From assembly GCA_019055375.1 (NCBI GenBank), contig JAHQIW010000948.1, positions 1-64,000 of the forward strand: a stretch of DNA of 64,000 nucleotides. Direction: 5' to 3'. A program made the position numbers and the translations under genes. The stretch comes from Parelaphostrongylus tenuis (lineage: Eukaryota; Nematoda; Chromadorea; Rhabditida; Metastrongylidae). Each line of letters opens with the position of its first letter. Position 1 is the first letter of the stretch. The notes beneath the pieces were generated by a model that was not told the DNA's origin, did no database searches, and was given only the letters and a program-made list of their open reading frames with translations. Shown piece after piece: positions 32,415 through 44,221 of the stretch.

Positions 32415-32560
32415 TACAACTACTCGGCAAGAAAAGAGAATATTGCACTCGAATTTGTTATTAACACTCAATCGCTGCTGATAACAATAAATTGCGATGG
32501 CTTTTGTGCAATGGCTTATCCGATGGTTTTGTTGTAAAATTCTTTGATTTGCGGTATCCA
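32415..32560 (+). other. Exon-like open segment behind a strong acceptor (low confidence)
   Basis: TTTTTTCAG ends at about 32414, followed by 41 open codons beginning YNYSARKENIALEFVIN and ending in hydrophobic CAMAYPMVLL before a TAA. Downstream another frame reads FMAVVRCKVTNAALNMTAVS, which has the feel of membrane-receptor helices. The antisense strand also has a 130-codon open frame (32723-32331). No family can be assigned. Confidence 0.2.
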
Positions 32561-32984
32561 GTTTATGGCTGTGGTCAGATGCAAAGTGACTAATGCGGCA
32601 CTGAATATGACCGCCGTGAGTACAATCGCTATAAGGGTGACACATATACAGTTGATCGTACAAAATCCCTGGAAGGGATATTTTTAAAATATGTGTACAA
32701 AAAACAATGTATGAAAAATTCATGGTTGAAAAAGAGCATACTTATACTCTGCACCAAATTTGATCGCCACAAAAGTTCTCTCTCTCAAATACTTTGCCTA
32801 TAGCGACTGGAAATATATTTAGTTTATGTACATTTTTTTTATTTCATATCACGTGAACCATCCTCATGTTTTACTGTGTGGATCCTAGTGCATCTTGAAT
32901 TCAATTCGTTTCCTTGCATCAGTCTTTCAGAAACTCTCCGAATATTTCAAGTGTTGTTTCGGCTGTCCGTTGAGGATTACATTT

Positions 32985-33240
32985 TCCCTGATAATCATTA
33001 TTTGAGCCACGCATGTCAGTGGTCTGTCAATGAGGGCTGACTTATAGAGCCCGATACACGTGTTTCGATCTTGCGATCTCGTCAGTCGGGCAGTTGCCCT
33101 TTCTCATCTTTTGCTAATCTCTGTGGGTGCTCCACTCGCCGCAATAAGAGTTAGCGACGACGTACGTTTTACACTCTATGTCCAGTGAAGAACTCACCAA
33201 ACACAGAGTGTTGTACAATCGAATGCTCGTGGCTAGTATA
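32985..33240 (-). repeat. Hammerhead-bearing dispersed repeat, copy 3
   Basis: Very close to 4215-4465, including flanking CCTGATAATCATTATTTGAGC and TTTTACACTCTATGTCCAGTG. It lies in the spacer between the two arms. Confidence 0.75.
33049..33091 (-). ncRNA. Hammerhead ribozyme (intact core)
   Basis: Identical over all 43 bases to the ribozyme at 4272-4314: stem I of 6 bp, CUGACGA core, stem II with GCAA loop, GAAA, and a GUA cleavage site. The surrounding repeat has diverged while the ribozyme has not. Confidence 0.88.
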
Positions 33241-33780
33241 TTTAATATATCATATCTTTCATTACATTTTCATTATGAATGCCCTTGATCGCTGACCAAG
33301 ACGCTTCCTCTTGCATTCGTGGAGACGGCCAGGTTAGCGCCTATAATATTTAGCTCGTTCATTGATTCTAAAACAGTATTAGAAGAAGAGGTCGAGTCAA
33401 AGTCTTGCTTGTCACCTTACTTCATGACACACCGCATCACTGATATTTACGCTATCCCACCCACAAAATTTTGAGCTTCCCCTTCACTTGATAGCTTGAC
33501 CAATACAATGAAATGAGTTGGTCCTTTCCATTATGTAACTTGAATCAAAGGATGAGGGGTGAAGCTGTCGAAATTATCAATCTCTACGGGAAACATAGTG
33601 CGTTTGACTCCACTGAGCATCGATAGAAGGGACTGAATTCACATCTGATTTGTACACTGACTAGCACTGGCCGACCATTATGTCAAGTCAAGTTAGCATT
33701 TTGCCAGACAAGTCAGCTGACAAATTGCTGACTCTAGAGAGATGGAAGGCCTGATGGGCTGAGGATACGAGATCAAACCA
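33241..33780. other. Non-coding spacer stretch
   Basis: Nothing recognised; it leads into the mariner relic. Confidence 0.3.
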
Positions 33781-34330
33781 GCGTCCACGTATGTACTGCA
33801 AAGTGGCCAAGGTCATCACCGTCGACGAAAGTGGATTTTTTTGTAGAGTTAACGTTCTCTGTATGAGTGGCTGTCACCAAAACAACGATGGATATGTTCA
33901 TCATCTTTTTTAATCGCACGATTCCGATTTAGTAGAACTTGGTGCCAACAGAAGAGACGATTCACGCCAAACGCTACTGTGAGCATGTGGACCGCTGCTA
34001 TAGGGCCCTGTCACGTCGACGTTGCCGCAATCTCATCCTGCGTCAAAATAACGCAAGGTGAATGTCGTCAAGTTGGCAAGTTGACCGAACTGTGCTGGAA
34101 GTTGCTCGATCATCAGCTATACAAACTTGACTTGTCATCGCCTGACTCCCACCTCTTCCAGTCGTTGGAGCACTTCCTGAGCGAGGACAAGTCTTGACAC
34201 ATCAGTCATCTGCGTCGAGGATTAACAACCTTCTTTGAATCCAGAATGACGAGTTCTATGAACGCGGTATTAATTGTTGTCTAAGAGATGGCAGAAATGT
34301 GTTCAGGCTGAAGGGTTGTACTTTGAATAG
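33781..34330 (+). pseudogene. Mariner transposase, C-terminal relic
   Basis: The plus strand contains TVDESGFF (catalytic-Asp region) near 33825. Later come LTELCWKLLDHQLYKLDLSS and SHLFQSLEHFLSEDKS (34083-34196), the PPYSPDLSPSDYHLF block with its final Asp. FYERGIN and a C-terminal remnant follow at 34250-34330. Multiple frame breaks show it is inactive. Confidence 0.75.
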
Positions 34331-34422
34331 TGTTGTTATTTAATGACTTCTGGTTAATGAACTTAATGATTATTGCTCTAGCGCCAAAGCTTATGAGAAG
34401 ATCTAGTAGTTACTGTGCTTAC

Positions 34423-34593
34423 CCTTCTTTGTGCAACATCAGTTTCCGTAGAGCCTGGGCCGGTGGCTTCTTCCTTTTTTCTTCTGGTACTTTTCTTTGC
34501 CGTAATCTTCTTCTTCTCCGGTTTACTATTGTTTTTCCTGTCAATTTCTCCTTTTTTGAGCATTTGCATAACTTCTTCAAATAAAGAGGTCAT
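34423..34593 (-). CDS. Lys-rich exon of a minus-strand gene (unidentified)
   Basis: The minus-strand frame runs from 34593 (or from an internal acceptor near 34574-34569) to the donor AAGG|GTAAGC at 34423/34422. It encodes EVMQMLKKGEIDRKNNS, then KPEKKKITAKKSTRRKKEEA and GPGSTETDVAQRR. It ends in phase 0, which fits the exon starting at 14438. The internal acceptors require a preceding phase-1 donor, which the exon at 63379-63268 has. The composition is that of a disordered, basic, possibly nuclear protein. No domain is recognised. The plus-strand frames over it are shadows. Confidence 0.5.
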
Positions 34594-34757
34594 TAGAAAA
34601 AATATTCAACAGCATAGCTTCTATTAATCACAAAAAAACGGTAAGCTCTAAAATGATATAGACAAAAAAGTTGGTCATTTTACCATAGTAACTGACAGAA
34701 ACTTGCTAAAACTTGTGCATTTCTTGGGCTAAACTTAAAACGACCTTTTCTTCACAC

Positions 34758-34842
34758 CTTTTGCTTATTCTTTGTCCTGGCTTTGACTGCTCAGCTCGTG
34801 CAGGCTCCTCATCGGGAGCTCCCAATGCTTCGTAATCTCCAA
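34758..34842 (-). CDS. Candidate exon, acidic/Pro (unidentified)
   Basis: Minus strand: after TTTTTCCAGATTAAG an open frame encodes GDYEALGAPDEEPARAEQS and KPGQRISK, ending at donor AG|GTGTGA (34758/34757). Its phase-2 end does not directly fit the acceptors of the 34593-34423 exon, so either a small exon is missing between them or this belongs to another transcript. Confidence 0.35.
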
Positions 34843-34862
34843 CTTAATCTGGAAAAAGCCAC

Positions 34863-34984
34863 GATTACGATGACCGTTCACTGAGAAATATAGTAGAAAA
34901 GACTTTTGACAAGATAATCTGATAGTTCTGGCGTTTCCTGCGGAGTCTTTCCATCTGGTGGAGGAGGTATCGCTCCATATTCAT
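34863..34984 (-). CDS. Candidate exon with two open frames (unidentified)
   Basis: One minus-strand frame starts MNMERYLLHQMERLRRKRQN and ends at a TAA near 34863. The frame shifted by one base reads EYGAIPPPPDGKTPQETPEL and ends at a TGA at 34880-34878. The second has the Pro/acidic style of neighbouring exons. I cannot decide which is used, if either. Confidence 0.25.
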
Positions 34985-35099
34985 GGTGTTATTTGTTCAT
35001 ATTCGTTCATTTTCTAAATCTATATTATTACCATCCAATAGGGAAATGTATATCATACTTGTGTATTAACCAATTAAGGCGCTATCAAAAAGTACTGCA

Positions 35100-35940
35100 A
35101 TACAGTGGGGAGTGGGATGTTTTCATATACATGTGCTCGTTCGTTTGACTTCCTAAAGCCCTTAAGTACGAGAACTTCTTATAAGGGTCATCAGTATTCA
35201 TTTCAAAGCTTAAATCTCGTAGACTGTTGTACGTGCACGTTTTCAGAAAACTACTTTTATAGCGCTATACTATTGAAAATAAAATTATGTTTGATACGCA
35301 CCACGTTTTTGTTTTTATTATCACGCTTACATTTCGGTGGACAAAGCTCTTTTCTTAGATCTTTATTGATCCTTCAACAGCTTAAATCTCGAAAAGTTCG
35401 AGATTATGTTTGATTCCTAGCAGGGGTTCTTACAGCGTTGTAGCAAAAATAGAATTTTTGCTTTCCACACTTGCGAATTTCCTGCTTGACAAAGCTTTTC
35501 CATCAAATCATAAATAACCATTTGATAGCGTAAGTTTCGATTATTATACAGCTATGCTAATTTTTCGAAAAGAGTGTTGTGCTGCAGTGTATCATCGAAA
35601 AGAAGATTGACTTTCACATACGCCACACATTCGTTTGTGGCTGGATGTGTATTGGGCGTGGATCAATGACACGCGATCGACAGATCATGCAGACGAGATT
35701 CACATGTGGAGTACGAACTTTGTCATTGAAGTTAGAACTTCTCTCCCTATGAAAAACCTTAGGTGAAAAGTATGACTCTGATACTACAAGATTTCCTCCA
35801 CGTGCTCACATGTCGTGCTTTCAGCGAATTATAAGTGTGATAAAATTAGAAGCGCGCGGTGAGTGTGAAGCATAATTTTATTTCGAATGCTACAGCACTA
35901 TAAAACACTGATTTGAGAGAACGAGCACGTGCAGCTGCCC
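35100..35940. repeat. Family-X repeat array
   Basis: Several imperfect units with TTATAGCGCTATACTATTG, AATAAAATTATGTTTGATACGC, ATCACGCTTACATTTCGGTGG and a Rsa-like AAGATTTCCTCCACGTGC segment. Units recur with a spacing on the order of 150-200 bases. No coding role is visible. Confidence 0.65.
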
Positions 35941-36039
35941 TTCGAGACTCAAGCCGTCAAATGATTACTAAAATTCTTATGCAAAGTTCTCGTCCAGCGA
36001 AGGGGGTCACTTCGTTTGTTCCCGGATAACGGAAAAAAA

Positions 36040-36245
36040 TCACATATATACATATATACACATATATACAGATATATGCATATATATACATATATAGAGC
36101 ATACCAGAGTCATATATATATATATCCGTATATATGTACATACACACATAAGTGTATATATATGTGCATATATATGCATATATATGGGTATATATCTATA
36201 TTGAAATCATATATACATATATATTATATATATATATATATATAA
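36040..36245. repeat. (CA)TATA microsatellite
   Basis: Interrupted CATATATA / TATATG repeats ending in (TA)n. The Tyr/Ile-rich open frames on both strands are artefacts. Confidence 0.9.
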
Positions 36246-36934
36246 ACGCCTATGGGAACGAATGGTCTCCTATGAGTGTCCTCGAACTCTCATGATTGAT
36301 TTCTGTACAAATCACATCTATCACACCGGAGATTTATGGACGACTTGATTTGCTTGGGTGCAGCATTGAACTGACGACCCCTGTATGGCAGGGCAGCCTC
36401 AACCATAACGCTACAGTTAATCAGCTCTAATCTAGCAAGATCTAAAATCTACAAGATGTGAACAATGTCCTATAATGATTCACATTTGAAAGAACAATTA
36501 GTAGGTGAAGCTCCATCCCACCTTTAGATAGCTTCTTTAGGAAGAATTAATATACAACAAACCGGGAAGAATAGTGCCACAACCAGTAGTGAGTCACATC
36601 ATTTATGATGTAATTAAGTCATATCATTATCAGATTATTTCGTTTTGAGCGGGTCTGTAAATGAGTGGTCGATAGCAGAGGTATAATTCATTATAAATAT
36701 CTCAAGCTTGACTGCCGGTCACCACAACGTCAGGTGATACCACCATCCGGCTTCGGGTAACTATTTTTTACTCAGCGCCGATTCCTTTAGAGGGTTATTT
36801 AGTCTCAAGGGATCGATGGAACCGAGGGAGGGTGCTACTGATGAGTCTCAATAGGACGAAAGAGGCGCCTATATAGCACTAGACATATTGGTCAAAACAA
36901 GTCATATCCTTATCATACAATTAAGTTGCATTGA
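36246..36934. other. Spacer stretch, nothing firm
   Basis: 36355-36425 has a minus-strand SINE-like head (GTTATGGTTGAGGCTGCC). Otherwise nothing is recognised. Confidence 0.35.
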
Positions 36935-37215
36935 ATTAATTACTGGAGGGGTACGGGCTATGTGTGTATTGCAGAGCAGTGGCCGAGTGGTAGTAATGTT
37001 CATCGCTGCGCGTGTGGGGCCCAATCTCACCCTCTCCCATCAAATCCCCGCCAATCAACAACAAGTGCCCCACGGAACACCACAGCCAAGCGATGCTTGA
37101 GTTTGCATGGAGACGCGTTCATCCAGTATTATACGACTTCAAGAAGGCGACCAAAAATTGAATGCTGGAAGTATTGGGATCCGCACAGCGAAAAAAAAAA
37201 CCGTGAAAAATCCTA
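36935..37215 (+). repeat. tRNA-derived SINE (family B), right copy
   Basis: Plus-strand head GCAGTGGCCGAGTGGTAGTA. The body includes CCAATCAACAACAAGTGCCCC and ends GGGATCCGCACAGCG plus an A-run. It differs from the left-arm copy at about one position. Confidence 0.75.
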
Positions 37216-40200
37216 ATTCTCTTCTTCAGGCAAAACACGAGGTGTTACGTTAATCTTTATTCAAAAGCTGACGTTTCGGTTGTCCGCCTTCTTCGTAGCC
37301 TGGAAAGATCATATTCTCCACAATAAGATCAGTCAAACTCCTCTATTACTACTTTAAAAAAATCACCACATCTATATTTCAATCGTATTGGTACGAAAAT
37401 CACTGCACAATGCACAAAATCAACTTTAAACATACTCACCGCTCTTCGTAGGTGTTCCATTAGGTGATTCAAGTGGAGATCACCGAAAGACGATCACATG
37501 GGCTCACAATGCACCGTACCCTTCAAAACAACAGTCTTGTATATTGACTCATATCACGTGTGAATACGAAGCATTACTCTCTGCGGTTTTGAGGTGGACT
37601 GGTAGAGTTTATCCAAAACGCTTGCAAAATCCTTCGCGCTGATATTTTGTGTTCCTGCGCAAGGGTGACGACTTCATATCAAAATCTACTCCGTGGTGTT
37701 TTTGTGCACTATGTGCACCTAGCGGTGTATTTCGTCTATTGTGACGCTTGTCAGCTAGGTGTTCTTCTATGAGATCATAGAGCGGCCTAGCCGTTTCGCC
37801 AATATATTTATCGTTGCACGCTTTGCAAGAGATTGTGTAGGCTATACCTACGCTCATGCAATCACCGTCTCTTCCGTTAGGACATATTTTACAATCCTTT
37901 AATATACAGAGACTATGAAATAAGCGGTTTCGAACTAATTGACGCCTCAGAGTATTTGGTGGTATTTCAATGATAGGTACCGATTACTCTAACCCTGCTC
38001 GCTTCAGACAGTGTTTTATAGCTGTGCTTATCTCATTTGAAAAGAACGGGAGGATATCCGGAATTTTTCCTTCCATCGAATTTTCGTTCAAAGGCGTGCT
38101 GTTTCCTCTAAACCTAAGCCGAGGGGTTACAAATTCGTATCCATTAGAAGTAGCTAATTCGCAAACCAGTTTCACGGATTCTACTCTCTGCCCCTGCTCT
38201 GTATACATATGGCGGCTGTTCGAAACTTGTTTTTTGGTAGCGCCTTTTCGTATGTGAGAGATGTGAGGAGAAATAGTGAATCGGGATATTCTCATTACTT
38301 AGCTTTTGGCACCCCTCTGTTGTGTAGGTGGTCTCAGTTAAGTTTATTTGCACGTTCAAAAAAGGAAGCCAACTGCTTTTTCGTATCTCACGGGTAGATC
38401 ATATATACTCTGACTGTTATAACAGCAGCCTAAAACAATTATCTAGCTCCTCTTAAGTGGAACAGATAACCAAACAATCATCTATATACCTACACTAGAG
38501 TAATGGCCGGAGATCCATCACTGGTGCTTCCACTATCAACATAAAAGCAAAAGCCAGGCTAGGTGCCAGTCGCTGCCCCATTGCCAACCCTCTCATTTGA
38601 GCAAAATATTTCCCAGACCATCTAAAGATCGAGCAGTTCAGGCACTCTCTTAATAGAACCATGAACTGCTGAATCGACAGGCCATGCATGTTTCCATCCC
38701 CTTGGTGTTGTGTAAGATTTCCGTGTATGGCTTGCAATGCAAAGTCATTCGACACGTTGGTATAGAGAGCAGTGACGTCGAATGATTCCATTACGTACGC
38801 GTTGGTCGGATTCGTGTTACCTAGACGATCCAGGAACATCTGAGTGTTCGTCAGATGGGCTGGAATGTGTCCTGGCAACTGGGATATTATTAAAGTTGAG
38901 AACCATGCTATCCTATCCGACGGTCCGCCTGCACAACTGATGATGGATCTAAATTTGAATATAGATGGATCGTTAGACGTTAGATCATTAGTGGATACAA
39001 ACTTATGTGTTTTATAAGCAAGTATTGAACGGAACATGTTGGTGACTGGATTTTCAATTGAGAAATGATAAATAGTCTTGAACTTGTTGCTTTTGCCGCA
39101 TGGACCCACTCATTGTTTAATCTGGCGTTTTGCCTTTCGATTTTCTTTACAGAAGATGGTCGCTAAAGCGAAGCATCTTCGATATGCTCAGTCGTTACTT
39201 CGATATCTAACCGTCGAGGGATTACAAATTCTTCACCCTTATCACTAACTGATAACATTATCTTTTCTTCCCTCATCAGCTCTCAAACTCTTTCATGCCA
39301 TGCTTTTGTACTTCGGTGAGTTTCGATTAGAATCTTTTCGTGCGGTAGTGAGTAAGGGTTCTGAATATTTCGTCCGCAAATTTCCGCAATTTCTTTTCAA
39401 CCTCCTCGTTGGGATCTTGTTATCTGTAGAGCGGCTAAGAAAATGATGGTATTGGTACATTCTCTACTTGCTGTTGATTCCTATTCGTCTCTTCATCTCT
39501 GGTTTTTTTACGGGGTTTATCTTGGAGTTCATGTAAGTTACATGCAGCCTACGCAAGGATACCTTAGAAATGGGTTGAGAGGTTCAGAACTTGGGCTCAA
39601 TTCTAATAGCGAGCGCGCATTATCAGGGAGAGTTATGTCTCCTTGTACCGTGACCCTTGAATTTCATTGTGCATTATTTGCACTATTGTTACTCGCTTGA
39701 TCATTGTCAGCGATATCCGTATGTTTTCTCAAAGTCATGCTATGCGATGAACTCAAAAGATCATCGAACTTTTCCCGTAAAGTAACTATAGCATTCAACC
39801 TAATCTATTCGCAAATAAACTTTGACCTTGTGAAGAATGATTGTGAAGTGCATAAGGTGTATGGCGGGGCACCAGCAATCACTGCTTTGTGCACGCAATG
39901 GATTTAGGGCATCCGGTGAATTCGCTGCGCATAAATGGATGAGAAGAATTGCTCCTGTGTGTGAACAACGTCTTCTTCATGACTGGAATTGATAACCGAG
40001 TGAAAGATAACAGCATCAAGAAAAAGCTAACAAACGTAGATATAATAGCGTTTGCACATATCTAAAAGGTCCAGTCTTATTGAGGATAAAACACTGTTTA
40101 ACAGTTACCATAACTAACTCGTCTCAGTGATCCATCCAATCCACGAATGTTTCAAAGTGCCAATTTTTTTATTAAATATCCTTCGCAAATCCTCTTTCCT

Positions 40201-40690
40201 ACCTCGGTGATCAAGATCTATCTCACGTGCTGCTGGTCAGTAAGATTCAAGAATCCATCTGGTATTTGGTGAGCGACAATTGATGTTTCAGCACTGCATT
40301 TAAGTCGATAACCATGGTTACGTTTATGTGTAAAATTTAGTAATTTTTCCAAATTTTTCAAAGTAATGTTATCAACTGCACCGAAACACTAAGAAATGAG
40401 AGGCGAAAATCATTGGCACGTATGTAGCCGTCCTCATTTCTCTTCTAACGCGACTAATTCCACTGCAGTGAATGCATGTATTCCACATAAGTGCCTTTTT
40501 TATGTACCGGTGTCAATGTGTTCAGGCACTTGTGCGTTATGTATTGGATTAACGCGTTTTTGAATAGCTCCGTGAAGTTTTTTTTGTTTTTTGTAGAACC
40601 TAATGGCAATTCTAGATCAATTACCAGTTGACACTCAATACACTGCTTGAAGACTAATCGATTTTTACAATATTTCTTCTACCCAAATTG
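37216..40690 (-). mobile_element. Penelope-like retroelement (RT + GIY-YIG), inactive, right copy
   Basis: Minus-strand mirror of the left copy. RT core 39109-38495 with the same motifs, the same premature TAG before YIDD, the same later frame breaks, and GIY-YIG at 37857-37609. Both copies therefore share their disabling lesions. One visible protein-level difference is Phe to Ser in a flanking frame (28918 against 39769). Confidence 0.9.
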
Positions 40691-40744
40691 GTGGGTGCTA
40701 TGAATCAGCTTAAAAAATCTTAGTAAATCATAGGTTTTTCTGGT

Positions 40745-40905
40745 GTTGATCGTGTCTCCGGCTGGCAGCATATCCCAGTGAATTGGCGCAGTCCGGTCTC
40801 TAAAGATAATGAACATCGCTTTTGGCGCAAATCGATTTGGACATGGAATTGGAGTTTCTTCTTCGTCTGGTTGCAACCATTGACTCTGACGACGCTGACT
40901 CTCGA
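40745..40905 (-). pseudogene. Mariner transposase, central fragment
   Basis: Minus strand: QSQWLQPDEEETPIPCPNRF, APKAMFIIFRDRTAPIHWDM and LPAGDTINTRKTY. This matches the central catalytic region of mariner transposases (WL..GE...., PKK......W....G.IHWE.LP.G.TIN). It is cut at about 40740 by the right arm, so the duplicated segment appears to have inserted into, or been joined to, a mariner copy. Confidence 0.75.
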
Positions 40906-40974
40906 AAAAATGTGAAGCATATTTTGAAGTAATCTAGTTAATGAATTTGAGATCCCCCTCCCCAGCACGGCCAT

Positions 40975-41274
40975 CCAAGCTGAGAAGAAGTCTAACGGTC
41001 TGACCCGTAAAGCTTAGGTAAAAATAAACCATACCAGGAATGACCGCCGTCTCGGTAGCTACTGTTCGCAAGGTGGTAATTTCCCTCTGATCCACATTGG
41101 CCGGCGACTGGCCTAATGTGGTGGCGACCTGAGGAAGTCCGCTAAACTAACCTTGAGACTCCAAGGAATGAAAAAACTAAACCTGCGCAGTTTCTCTGGT
41201 AATACAGCACACGATTCTTTATATCTATCGTGAAGATAACAACAATTTTTTCATTCAGATCGTTCCTTGGTATC
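40975..41274. other. Non-coding stretch, nothing recognised
   Basis: 41090-41120 has a short inverted repeat (CCACATTGGCCGGCGACTGGCC). No exon is supported. Confidence 0.35.
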
Positions 41275-41595
41275 CCTCATCCATAGAAGAAGGATAAAAG
41301 TACGAAGCTCTCTTGGCCATTCAATCCCTGAGAGATGCGCCATGCATTTGTCTTCCATTTTTGACTTCGTTTGAGGTGATTGAATGCGTGTCTGACCTTT
41401 GGAATGACTCGCGGTGGCCTAGCGCTGTATCGAATCATTGCCACTTATTCTTCTAGACAAGTCTGCGGCCAGTCGGTACCAATTTATCGATTCCAAAAGA
41501 ATGGATAGCTTGGTTAGCCATGAGCGCGAGATCGAACCACCGACCTTGTCTGCGACACGGACACCGCTTGCCACTGCACCACATGCGCTCCTCAT
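41275..41595 (-). repeat. tRNA-derived SINE (family A), best copy
   Basis: Minus-strand head at 41595-41515: GAGCGCATGTGGTGCAGTGG (A-box), then GGTGGTTCGATCTCGCGCTC (B-box). The body runs through CGCGGTGGCCTAGCGC and CTTCGTTTGAGGTGATTGAATG to GAGATGCGCCATGC. The orientation matches the other family-A copies. Confidence 0.75.
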
Positions 41596-42364
41596 CAATT
41601 ATAGTGTTCAGAATATTTCTGTGTTTAGTTTATGTGAGTTTTCGGAATTTATTTATAACGGCGAATTTCGGGCTTTAATAGGGCTGTTTATGGCGCCTAT
41701 ATGCCAGAAGTAGGTTTCTTCCTTCTGGCCTCATCAGCAGTACGCTGCCTTCGAATCAGCCAATTTCTTGCAGGGAAGTGTATCCCCTACATACAAAGAA
41801 TTTGACGCTGAATCAGTTGCATTGCCCTTTAAGATGAAAGAGTTTCTTATCCTGCAGTGATAACAAACCACTGCATGTCAAGCGATGAGATCATCTGACA
41901 TCGCAGCGATCAACTGTCGATTGCTTATGGCTGATAAATTGATGCTGTTATGGCACTTTTGGTGCTAAAGTATTTCTGCGGCCTCATCAATAGCACGGTG
42001 CCTTTCGGTTCAATCCATACCTGGTCAGAGAATAGATCCCTTTTCCACCTTACAGGCATTTTCACTGAATCGGCGTCGATTCGCCGCATTCCTGAGTGAG
42101 TAGATTGATGATCCTGTCCCAAACAAGTTTAGTTCAGAATTTTCGGTACTTTTCCATTATGTTCACCTTGCTTGATTTCTGTGGTAAAGACGTATCTTTT
42201 TCCTTTTATACAACATTTCGGCTGTAATTCTATGAACAAATCAAGTGAATTTGAACGGTGAATTTTATTTCCTAAATGGCCGTTTTTGCGGTATAACAGT
42301 GGGAATACAATTTTGTTCCACATTCAAGCATTTCTTGCGGGATGAAGTTCTTTTTATAAGCAAT
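41596..42364. other. Non-coding stretch with a diverged direct duplication
   Basis: 41690-41830 (TATATGCCAGAAGTAGGTTTC, CCTCATCAGCAGTACG) and 41955-42070 (TGGTGCTAAAGTATTTCTGC, CCTCATCAATAGCACGG) are diverged direct repeats. No exon is supported. Confidence 0.4.
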
Positions 42365-42745
42365 CGATAATTATCAGAAAGGCAAATCTTAGCAATTTGA
42401 GCGGTGTACCTTGGTTTTTGAAAAGGACTCTTTATAGCGCTGTAACAGTCGAAAGAAGATTAGATTTGCGAAATTGAAATACTTTCGTCGTCCGCATGTT
42501 GTTTTGATCTCTTGGGAGAAACGCGCTTGTTTAATCTTTTCCAGAGTTCCAATTTCGGGTATATTTAATTATCAGAGTAACATCTCTGATGCGCTCCAAC
42601 AGTAAAAATAATATCTCTCACACTCAAGCATTTCTCGCTGAACAAAGCTTTTCGATAGACCTTCAATAAGCATTCGATAGCTCAAATCTCAGCGATTTCC
42701 AAATGTAATTGAATTTAGATTGAGCTTCCTAGAGGGTTGTAAAAA
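42365..42745. repeat. Family-X repeat units
   Basis: AAGGACTCTTTATAGCGCTGTAACAGTCGAAA, then TTTCTCGCTGAACAAAGC and AATAAGCATTCGATAGCTCAAATCTC: at least two imperfect units. Confidence 0.6.
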
Positions 42746-42864
42746 ACAAACGAAGATTACGCTTAGCACATAATCAATGTATTGCAAAAAGCGCGGGACC
42801 TGAGGCCAGTGTTGCGAAATTTCACTCTTTGCAGTGCGAAACTCACGAAACGCATATGGTCTGT

Positions 42865-43160
42865 TATAGGGCATTTTATAGAACTCGAAACACTTGTTTC
42901 GACCTTTGCAGTCGTATCAGTCGGGCGGTACTCTTCGTCTTTTGCCAATACTCTCGTGGGAACCCGACCTCATACTAAGAGTAGGCGACAACGACCATTT
43001 ACACGTTCCATAAAATGAAAATATCACTGGATGGGCAGTGTTGTACACTCGGCTGCTCTTGGATGATATCGTAAATATACTATACCTTCCGTTTCAAGTG
43101 CTCTATAAGCTGCCCTCTAACAAACCACATGCGTGGCTCAAAAAATTATTATAGAGCATA
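42865..43160. repeat. Hammerhead-bearing repeat, copy 4, with inverted partner and damaged ribozyme
   Basis: 42885-42927 on the minus strand keeps GCCCGACUGA and GAAAC with a pairing stem II (GAC with GUC), but has extra bases between CUGA and the second GA and a broken stem III, so it is probably inactive. 43095-43150 (GCTCTATAAGCTGCCC, CACATGCGTGGCTCAAAAAATTATTAT) mirrors the opposite end of the family, giving an inverted arrangement as at 10 kb. Confidence 0.6.
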
Positions 43161-43834
43161 TTGAAACTCGAGTGCGGTTCTAAGAAACACTCGAAAGGAA
43201 CGGTATTATAAATCAACGATATCAGTCAATCTTCTTTTGACTGCGCACTATTGAGTCCGTTCCAAAAACAAGCTAACCATTGAAATCGCTGAGATTTGCG
43301 CTAACGAACGATTATCGATTGCTTATAGAAAATTTCTTATCCGGTGAAAAATCTTTGAATGTGAAACAAAATTTATTCCGACTGTTACAGCGCTAAAAAA
43401 GCCATTTGAGGAAATTGATATACCATACAAATTCACTTGATTTCAGCTATTGAAAGACTGCTTACTCTTGCAATAAAAGCAGAAAATACGCTTTTATTAG
43501 AAGGGTCAAATAGGGTGGCGAAAACGTAGAAGTACAATTTTTCTACCCGACAGTAATGAGAAGTTTTATAGACCTAGGGGGCGTTGAACTAATCTTTCAT
43601 CGGTTTTCTGCTCACTTAATGAGTAGGATACTCACACTGCACTCCCTACTCCCAGCAAGAGTGTGAGAAAAAGCTGACATTTAAACGAGCAAGATTAAAA
43701 ATAAACAAGTTTATATCCAAAACCACTCAATCGGCTTTTCTTTAGATCAGTAATTTTCAGGGTTGAACACCGTCATCACCATCGTCGACATCGTCATCGC
43801 ACCACCTCGACAGTTGATCTTTACTGTTTGGCCG
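43161..43834. other. Non-coding stretch with family-X traces
   Basis: 43195-43400 shows family-X wording in reverse orientation (AATCGCTGAGATTTGCGCTAA, CTTATCCGGTGAAAAATC). 43765-43800 is an Asp-coding-like CATCGTC repeat of unknown meaning. Confidence 0.4.
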
Positions 43835-43985
43835 CTCCCGGAAAGAGTGAGATGTGGGTTCGAATCCCGGCTGACGTAAATGTTTTTGCACAGCACTCTA
43901 CATTATTGGGTAAATTTTAAGATCATACCACCGCAAGAAGCGGTCAAATAAAATGGATTTCGATTGATTATTGAAAACAAATTGG
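43835..43985 (+). repeat. tRNA-like SINE, same family as 12.4 kb
   Basis: CTCCCGGAAAGAGTGAGATG, then TGGGTTCGAATCCCGGCTGACG (B-box), and a body with CAAGAAGCGGTCAAATAAAATGG, as at 12360-12550. Confidence 0.65.
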
Positions 43986-44221
43986 TAGAAGTTCAATATC
44001 TGTAAATCAAGAATCAGCGATTGCTCAATGGGTATGAATATTCAAAGGAATCACTTATCTTGCTGTTCCAAAGAAATGCCCTGATACAAATGATGAGAAC
44101 ATAGCTAATTCAGTACATTTTCTTTGATTCACATAGAAAAGTCACTCTTATGGTGCCAGTCTCATAGTCGAAACCTCACTATTTGATTATTACAGGCTAA
44201 TGCTACAAAATTGATAAACTT

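Larger units (their letters stand above)
36935..40735 (-). repeat. Right arm of the 3.8-kb inverted duplication
   Basis: Reverse complement of 27955-31752, with its inner edge at ATTAATTACTGGAGGGG. Flanking DNA differs completely on both sides: AT-rich spacer inside, a mariner relic outside, against an RTE LINE outside the left arm. Confidence 0.92.

Noticed and set aside
36016..36204. Open frames rich in Tyr/Ile/His on both strands
   Set aside because: They are direct translations of a CATATA microsatellite.
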